Shown one piece after another: positions 32,326 to 37,110 of a DNA stretch of 37,110 bases. The position numbers were made by a program, and so were the translations under genes. Numbering within the stretch: the stretch's first letter is position 1; each line of letters starts with the position of its first letter. The notes below the pieces were generated by a model. The model saw only the letters and a program-made list of their open reading frames with translations. It made no database searches and was not told where the DNA came from. This stretch comes from an uncultured Prosthecobacter sp. (lineage in GTDB: Bacteria > Verrucomicrobiota > Verrucomicrobiia > Verrucomicrobiales > Verrucomicrobiaceae): assembly GCA_947523045.1 (NCBI GenBank), contig CANNUR010000001.1, forward strand, positions 1 to 37,110, read 5' to 3'.

Positions 32326-33897
32326 ATGCCTTCGCAAGCCCTTCTCCAGAGCATCCGTCGTGTCTTTGAAGACCATCGGGATCGGGTGTTTTTGATCGAG
32401 TCGATGACGGGTCGGTCGTGGACGTACAGCGAGTTTTTTGAGTGGGGGAGGAAGGCGGCCGGCTTGCTGCGCGCCCAGGGGGTGGTAAAGGGGGATCGCG
32501 TGGCGCTGATTCTTGCCAATTCGGCGGAGTTTGCGGCCCTTTACTTCGGCTGTCTTTTCACCGGAGCGGTGGCGGTGCCGGTCAATCAAGCGCTGCATAC
32601 GGACGATGTGCGCCATATCTTGGAGCACAGTGGTGCGCGGCTGTTGCTCTTCTCGCGCTGCACGCGGCCGCTGGTGCTGCAGGCCACCGAAAAACTTCCT
32701 CACCTGCGCCAATTGCGTGTCGTGCTCGGCCAGGAAACGAATTTCCATCCCGAGGACGTTGAAGAGGCGTGGAACTTCGATCAGGCGGATTTCGCCGGCG
32801 AGCCGGAGCCGATGGCGGGGTTGGACGACGAGGACACGCTGCTCATTCTCTTCACCTCGGGAACTACCGGTCGTCCCAAGGGGGTGGTGCACTGCGTCCG
32901 TTCGGAGTTTGGCAACGCAGTGGCCTTCAACGAAGCCATGGGCTTTGGCAGCGGCCACCGCTTCCTGCACATTTGGCCGATGGCCTATAGCAGTGGCTAC
33001 CTGAACACGCTGATGTCACCCTTCATGGCGGGCGGTAGTGTGGTTCTGGCGCGCGCCTTCACTGCGCAGACGATCCTGGCTTTCTGGAAGCCGGTCATCA
33101 CCCACGAGGTCAACACCCTCTGGCTTTCGCCCACAATGATGGCCTCGCTGCAGAGAATGGATCGCGACGCTGCGGGCGCGGCTTATGCGCGTGAGCGCAT
33201 CCACACGGTTTGCGCCGGCACCGCGCCGCTGGCGCTCAAGCTCAAGACGGACTTCGAGGCCAAGTATGGTGTCGAGTGCCTGGAAAGTTACGGGCTGTCC
33301 GAGTTGCTGATCATCGCGGCCAACACACCCCGCCAGACGCGGCTGCCTGACTCGGTCGGGCATTTGCTTGAGGGCGTGGAGTTTGTCACGGTCGATGATG
33401 CTGGGGTGCGACTGCCGGAGGGAGGTGAGGGCGAGATCTGGGTTCGCACCCCTTGGAGCATGCTCGGCTATCTGAATTCGGAGACGGGCGAGGTGGAGCC
33501 GCCACCGGAGTGGTTTCCAACCGGCGATATCGGCCTGCGCCGTCCTGGGGGAGAGATTTTCATCACCGGGCGCAAGAAGGACATCATCATCCGGGGAGGC
33601 CAAAATCTCAGTCCGCGCGCGGTGCGCGACTGCCTGCTTCATCACCCTGCTGTCGAGGATGCGGTGGTGGTTGGATTGCCGCATGACTTTTATGGCGAGG
33701 AGGTGGCGGCGGCGCTGCGTTTGAAGCCGGGGCTGGTGCTGTTGGATGAGCAGCCCTCCATCCTTGAGCATTGCCGCAAGCATCTGGCTCAGCAGGCCGT
33801 GCCGACCCAGTTGCGGCAGTTTGAGGATTTTCCCACAGGCGTTACCGGCAAGGTTCTGAACCAGGAGGTTAGGCGCAGGCTGGGCGAAAAGGCATGA
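32326..33897 (+). CDS. AMP-forming acyl/aryl ligase (ANL superfamily)
   Basis: A 523-residue adenylate-forming enzyme. Core motifs are all present: A3 LFTSGTTGRPKG (residues 175-186), A5 ESYGLSE, A7 PTGDIG, A8 GRKKDIIIRGGQN and the catalytic K509 in GVTGKVLN. It should activate a carboxylic acid as its adenylate and transfer it to CoA or to a carrier protein. An acyl carrier protein gene four genes downstream makes ACP loading an attractive possibility, which is inference. The A5 region ends LLIIAANTP rather than the usual ETS, suggesting an unusual substrate pocket. It overlaps the following VOC gene by four bases (ATGA). Confidence 0.92.
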   Translation: MPSQALLQSIRRVFEDHRDRVFLIESMTGRSWTYSEFFEWGRKAAGLLRAQGVVKGDRVALILANSAEFAALYFGCLFTGAVAVPVNQALHTDDVRHILEHSGARLLLFSRCTRPLVLQATEKLPHLRQLRVVLGQETNFHPEDVEEAWNFDQADFAGEPEPMAGLDDEDTLLILFTSGTTGRPKGVVHCVRSEFGNAVAFNEAMGFGSGHRFLHIWPMAYSSGYLNTLMSPFMAGGSVVLARAFTAQTILAFWKPVITHEVNTLWLSPTMMASLQRMDRDAAGAAYARERIHTVCAGTAPLALKLKTDFEAKYGVECLESYGLSELLIIAANTPRQTRLPDSVGHLLEGVEFVTVDDAGVRLPEGGEGEIWVRTPWSMLGYLNSETGEVEPPPEWFPTGDIGLRRPGGEIFITGRKKDIIIRGGQNLSPRAVRDCLLHHPAVEDAVVVGLPHDFYGEEVAAALRLKPGLVLLDEQPSILEHCRKHLAQQAVPTQLRQFEDFPTGVTGKVLNQEVRRRLGEKA

Positions 33898-34658
33898 TCC
33901 TCGGCTTGACGCACGCAGTTCTGGGCAGCGCCGACCTGGCTGCGGATCGGACTTTCTTTGAGTCCCTGGGATGGCGTCCGCGTTTTGTTCAGGAGGGTAT
34001 CCCGGTTTTCGCAGGCAAGCGTTCCTGGATGGCGACAGCTTCGCGTGAACTGGCCCTGGCCTACCTGGAGTGTCCGGGGTTACCCGCGCTGGAATTGATC
34101 GCCTACACGGAACCGCCGCCCGCGGACATCGTTGCGCCGCTGCAACTGATTTTCCCGGCGGATCGTCTGCCCGAGGCGGGAGAATCCGAAATCACGCCCC
34201 TGCCTGGAGTCTGCTCGCGGCGGTACGGTGGCCTGACAAGTCCGCTCTGGGTCTCGGATTTGGAGCGGGGATGCCTCGTGCACCGCGTGAGCGACATGGA
34301 AGCCGCACGCCGTTTCTGGGTCGAAGGCCTTGGCTTTCAGCCGGAGGGGGCGCAGGACAAGATGGCAGGTTCGCTGCAGCTGCGTTTTCCCGCCCTGATG
34401 CCACAGTGGCGCGCTCGCCTGCGGCTGCTGGTGAGTACCGACGCTCCGGCACCGGCCTTGCTGGACGGCCCCGGATTCCGCGTGGTCTCGATGGTCAGCA
34501 CCCAGTTTGAGCAGGATCGGGCCCGTGTCATGGCGCGCGGTGGCGTGCGTGCATCCACTGGAGTCATGGAGGAGGTCATCGGAGGCAAGAAAATGCGATT
34601 GGACCTCCTGGAGGGACCGGATGGGGTGATGGTTGAAATCTTCCAAACACTCGCCTAA
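33894..34658 (+). CDS. Two-domain VOC (glyoxalase/dioxygenase fold) protein
   Basis: A 254-residue protein made of two vicinal-oxygen-chelate modules. The first (residues 1-110) begins LGLTHAVLGSADLAADRTFFESLGW and has LELIAY; the second (residues 120-254) begins LVHRVSDMEAARRFWVEGLGF and ends DGVMVEIFQ. His in THAV and VHRV and Glu in LELIA and VMVEIF are the likely metal ligands, so both halves could bind metal. The family covers epimerases, isomerases, dioxygenases and resistance proteins; I cannot choose among these. Start overlaps the ligase stop; the next gene begins 9 bases later. Confidence 0.85.
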   Translation: MILGLTHAVLGSADLAADRTFFESLGWRPRFVQEGIPVFAGKRSWMATASRELALAYLECPGLPALELIAYTEPPPADIVAPLQLIFPADRLPEAGESEITPLPGVCSRRYGGLTSPLWVSDLERGCLVHRVSDMEAARRFWVEGLGFQPEGAQDKMAGSLQLRFPALMPQWRARLRLLVSTDAPAPALLDGPGFRVVSMVSTQFEQDRARVMARGGVRASTGVMEEVIGGKKMRLDLLEGPDGVMVEIFQTLA

Positions 34659-34667
34659 AACCTGAGT

Positions 34668-35657
34668 GTGAGCGCCACCCGTCCATCACGAGATGACCCG
34701 AGCCTGAAGGCTCTGGCCCGCCGCTTTCCGCAATTCCGCGAGGATCGCCTGGCCTGGTTCGACGAGCCCGCTGATAAGGGCGCGCCTGAGCGGGTGCTGT
34801 TTGCCGAGTTCCATGGCGAGCGTGTGGACGACAACCGCGCTCTTGCCGTCGCACTCGCGGACGAGGTTCGCGGGCTGGGAGTAACGGCGGAGGTCGAGAT
34901 CGTCCGTGCCGGATGGCTGCCGCTGCGTGGGGATGGGCGGGTGGCGATCGAGGAATTGCAGGCGAGGCATGCTGCTGCACTGGAGGCCAAGAAACGCACC
35001 TGCATCGAGGACGGTTCCTTTGCTGTCCTGCCGGAGCCGATGAAGGACTGCTTCAAGCGCTTTGGCAGTCACTCCAAAATCCGCACGCCCTGTGAGATCA
35101 CCTTTCCCAACTGCATCAGCATCGGCAACTGGGTGAGTTTCGGGCGCTACGGCAAGATCGTCATGCTGCCGAAGCAGGCGTTTGGCGGGGCCTGCGGGGT
35201 GCTTGCGCGCAGGCACTATCCTGAACTGGCGGATGGCTTTGATTTCACCGGCTGGGACGACAACCGGCCCGCGGATCTGGTACTGGGTGATGGCACGACA
35301 CTGGGGGACCGCTATTTCATCATTTGCACGCTCTCGGTCGAGTTTGGCCGGCACGTCATGACGGCATCAGATCTGTTTGTTTCCGATTGCCACCACCGGT
35401 TTGAGGGGGTGGAGTTGCCGCCGGTGCTGCTGCCGCCGACCAAAGGCCGGCCGGTGAAGATCGGCGACCACGTTTGGATCGGCATCCGCTGTTCCATCCT
35501 CGAGGGGGTGACCCTCGGGCGTCACGCCGTAGTTGCCGCGCACTCAGTGGTGAAGGATGATGTGCCTCCCTATGCCCTTGCGGCCGGCACCCCCGCCAGG
35601 GTGCGCCGCTTTTTTGTCCCAACCTCGAACGACTCCCCCAGCCATGCGGATCATTGA
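34668..35657 (+). CDS. Left-handed beta-helix (hexapeptide) acyltransferase with N-terminal extension
   Basis: A 329-residue protein. Residues 1-120 are a helical extension without a recognised domain. From residue 140 on there are hexapeptide-type turns: FPNCISIGNWVSFG, VLGDGTTLGDRYFI, VKIGDHVWIGIRCSI and VTLGRHAVVAAHSVV, ending with the CoA-loop-like AAGTPARV. Such WbbJ/MaaT-like enzymes transfer acetyl or longer acyl groups to sugars or other small molecules. The H-H pair in SDCHHRF is a candidate catalytic site. The start is GTG at 34668, 9 bases after the VOC gene. The next gene begins 14 bases before its stop. In context it may use an acyl-ACP made by its neighbours. Confidence 0.85.
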   Translation: MSATRPSRDDPSLKALARRFPQFREDRLAWFDEPADKGAPERVLFAEFHGERVDDNRALAVALADEVRGLGVTAEVEIVRAGWLPLRGDGRVAIEELQARHAAALEAKKRTCIEDGSFAVLPEPMKDCFKRFGSHSKIRTPCEITFPNCISIGNWVSFGRYGKIVMLPKQAFGGACGVLARRHYPELADGFDFTGWDDNRPADLVLGDGTTLGDRYFIICTLSVEFGRHVMTASDLFVSDCHHRFEGVELPPVLLPPTKGRPVKIGDHVWIGIRCSILEGVTLGRHAVVAAHSVVKDDVPPYALAAGTPARVRRFFVPTSNDSPSHADH

Positions 35658-36306
35658 CCTCAGCTATCCCATTCATGAAGGCATGACCACCTTTCCGGTG
35701 CAATGGCATCCGGTGGTTGAGATCACCCAGCTCGGCCGTTTTGGCATTGAAAATCGCGAGACGCGCAAAATCACCCTGGGTACGCATTGCGGCACGCACA
35801 TTGATGCCCCGCGCCACTTCATACCCGGTGGGCCTACCGTTGAGCAAATCCCCCTCGGCTGGCTTGTAGGACCGGCGCGCGTACTGGATTTTACCCCCGT
35901 AACACAGCCGAAGCAGGAGTTCGGGGTGGCGGACTTTGAGCGCCTGCTGGGGAATGACAGGCCGGAGCGGCTGATTCTGCGCTTCGACTGGTCGGATCAC
36001 TGGGGCACCATGAAATACTACACCGACCAGCCCTACATCACCGAGGAGGCGGGCCATTGGTTGGTCGAGCGCGGCGTTCGCGTCCTAGCCATGGATACGC
36101 CGCAGGTGGACAGTCCCGACAATGGTCGCACCGGGCCGAAGGATTCGCCGCTGCACAAGATCATGCTCGCGGCAGGCGTCGTTTTTGTTGAATACTGCAC
36201 CAACCTGCGGCAGTTGACGCTCTCCGAGGTAGAACTTGTCGTGCTGCCTCTGAACATCCTTGGTTCGGACGGCGCACCCGCCCGTGTCATTGCCATCGAG
36301 CGCTGA
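35644..36306 (+). CDS. Cyclase/kynurenine-formamidase-like metal hydrolase (PF04199 type)
   Basis: A 220-residue protein with the defining metal-binding motif H-x-G-T-H-x-D-A-P-x-H-F seen as HCGTHIDAPRHF (residues 49-60). It starts MRIIDLSYPIHEGMTTFP, typical of the family, and has AMDTPQVDS and EYCTNL segments. Characterised relatives hydrolyse amide, formamide or lactone bonds, and some are called polyketide cyclases. The start is placed at MRIIDLS; the open frame reaches 29 codons further into the acyltransferase gene. It overlaps that gene by 14 bases. Its substrate is probably the intermediate made by the surrounding genes. Confidence 0.9.
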   Translation: MRIIDLSYPIHEGMTTFPVQWHPVVEITQLGRFGIENRETRKITLGTHCGTHIDAPRHFIPGGPTVEQIPLGWLVGPARVLDFTPVTQPKQEFGVADFERLLGNDRPERLILRFDWSDHWGTMKYYTDQPYITEEAGHWLVERGVRVLAMDTPQVDSPDNGRTGPKDSPLHKIMLAAGVVFVEYCTNLRQLTLSEVELVVLPLNILGSDGAPARVIAIER

Positions 36307-36341
36307 TGCCGCTCCCCGGTTTTCCATTCCCGCCCTGCTCC

Positions 36342-36593
36342 ATGAACGTCACCCAAATCGTCCTCGACTACTTTGCCTCCAAAGGCGGCCTGCCCGGCGC
36401 CACCGAGGCCGAAAAACTCGCCTCTAGCTACCTGGATGCCAAGATCATCGACAGCATGGGCATCATTGAGATGATCTCCCACTTCGAGGATCTCTGCGGC
36501 ATCCGATTTGAGGCGGATGACATGCAGTCGGAAGACTTCCAGACCGTCGGTGGTCTGGTCCGGGTCATTGAAAAACTTCGTTCGCAGGCATGA
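36342..36593 (+). CDS. Acyl carrier protein
   Basis: A stand-alone carrier protein of 83 residues. The phosphopantetheine attachment site is Ser38 in KIIDSMGIIEMI (D-S-M/L motif), followed by the helix ISHFEDLCGIRFEADDM and QTVGGLVRVIEKL. The acidic composition is typical. The ATG at 36342 is chosen because the motif then falls at the normal position; a longer frame from 36306 would add a proline-rich leader. It is inside a biosynthetic gene series with an AMP-forming ligase and an acyltransferase, not a fatty-acid synthesis cluster, so a specialised carrier role is likely. No dedicated phosphopantetheinyl transferase is seen. Confidence 0.92.
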   Translation: MNVTQIVLDYFASKGGLPGATEAEKLASSYLDAKIIDSMGIIEMISHFEDLCGIRFEADDMQSEDFQTVGGLVRVIEKLRSQA

Positions 36594-37110
36594 GCCAGCT
36601 CTGCCCGGACGTCATCGCCTTCCCGGAGTCACCCGCGACGCATCCGGACCGCTGGGTGCTGATGAATGTTCACAGTCGTCAGTCGCTCGGCGTGGGGCCG
36701 GAGGTTCTTGAAGTTCTGGGCGCGCCGGAGGCGACGACGGAGAAGAGCTACCGCATCTGGAAAATCTGGCGCTTTTCCCATCTCGACGGTCTTCTTGCCG
36801 ATCCATCACGCTTTCGGCGCGATGCGGCTACTTGGGGCGAGCCCGAGACGGTGGATCACGCCGCACTGGTGAGGTTGCTGAAGGAGCAGTGCCTGCTGAT
36901 CGACGATCTGGATGCCTACCGCGCCCGCTTTGACGTCAAGCGCAGTCTGCTCGATCGCCAGCACTTTGGCACCTACCATCAGGAACTTGGGCAGCAGCTT
37001 ATCGCCTTCCAGCGTGCCGACCCCGCTGCGTGGTGGCTCCAGCAAAAGTTCACGCCCGATTTGGCCGCCATCCGCCGGGACAATCTCTACGGTGCAGTCC
37101 AGGATCGTTT
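36590..37110 (+). CDS. Uncharacterised protein, 3' end outside the window
   Basis: The frame opens with an ATG that overlaps the ACP stop (ATGA) and stays open to the last base, giving at least 173 residues. I do not recognise a domain. The visible part begins MSQLCPDVIAFPESPATHPDRWVLMN, has an aromatic segment RIWKIWRFSHLDGLL, and later HFGTYHQELGQQLIAFQ, WWLQQKFTPDLAAIRRDNLY. No signal peptide or membrane segment is present. The overlap makes it part of the same operon as the carrier protein. Function cannot be assigned from this fragment. Confidence 0.8.
   Translation, partial: MSQLCPDVIAFPESPATHPDRWVLMNVHSRQSLGVGPEVLEVLGAPEATTEKSYRIWKIWRFSHLDGLLADPSRFRRDAATWGEPETVDHAALVRLLKEQCLLIDDLDAYRARFDVKRSLLDRQHFGTYHQELGQQLIAFQRADPAAWWLQQKFTPDLAAIRRDNLYGAVQDR

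Overview
The window looks like a chromosome segment of a GC-rich member of the Verrucomicrobiota, most likely Opitutales-like. The reasons are a PVC-type dehydrogenase/cytochrome c fusion, a Tat-exported Gfo/Idh/MocA oxidoreductase next to a formylglycine sulfatase, RAYT-type transposase sequence at the left edge, heptanucleotide tandem repeats and hairpin repeats between genes, and starts that mostly lack a Shine-Dalgarno sequence. This placement is from memory of gene content; no rRNA or tRNA is present.

Left part (1-12.9 kb): the 3' end of a RAYT-like transposase gene, an exported rhodanese divergent from serS, then a leftward dabB-dabA pair (bicarbonate/CO2 uptake) with a divergent LysR regulator and a candidate operator between them. 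Next come a Gfo/Idh/MocA oxidoreductase, a sulfatase, a gamma-glutamyltransferase and a 3-hydroxyisobutyrate dehydrogenase-like enzyme.

Middle (12.9-23.2 kb): a leftward menaquinone block menA-menC-menE, followed by an SDR gene behind a repeat cluster. Upstream of menA lies about 1 kb of non-coding mosaic built from hairpins, direct repeats and inverted repeats. Next to it is an AT-richer two-gene island: an Abi-alpha/DUF4393-like protein and a SLATT-family 2TM membrane protein. This is a candidate anti-phage or abortive-infection module. A 1032-residue PVC dehydrogenase and a small cytochrome c lipoprotein follow on the minus strand.

Right part (23.3-37.1 kb): all genes run rightward in a tightly packed series. 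The first five, pseB-pseC-pseF-pseGH(fusion)-pseI, encode every step of CMP-pseudaminic acid synthesis. They are followed by eight close-packed genes: a glutamate-dehydrogenase homologue whose catalytic lysine is alanine, a 752-residue protein I cannot assign, an AMP-forming acyl/aryl ligase, a two-domain VOC protein, a left-handed beta-helix acyltransferase, a cyclase/formamidase-like hydrolase, an acyl carrier protein and an unassigned gene cut by the window end. I infer that this module makes and transfers an unusual acyl or amino-acid-derived group, possibly onto the pseudaminic-acid glycan. It and the SLATT/Abi-alpha pair are the two strongest candidates for undescribed systems here.
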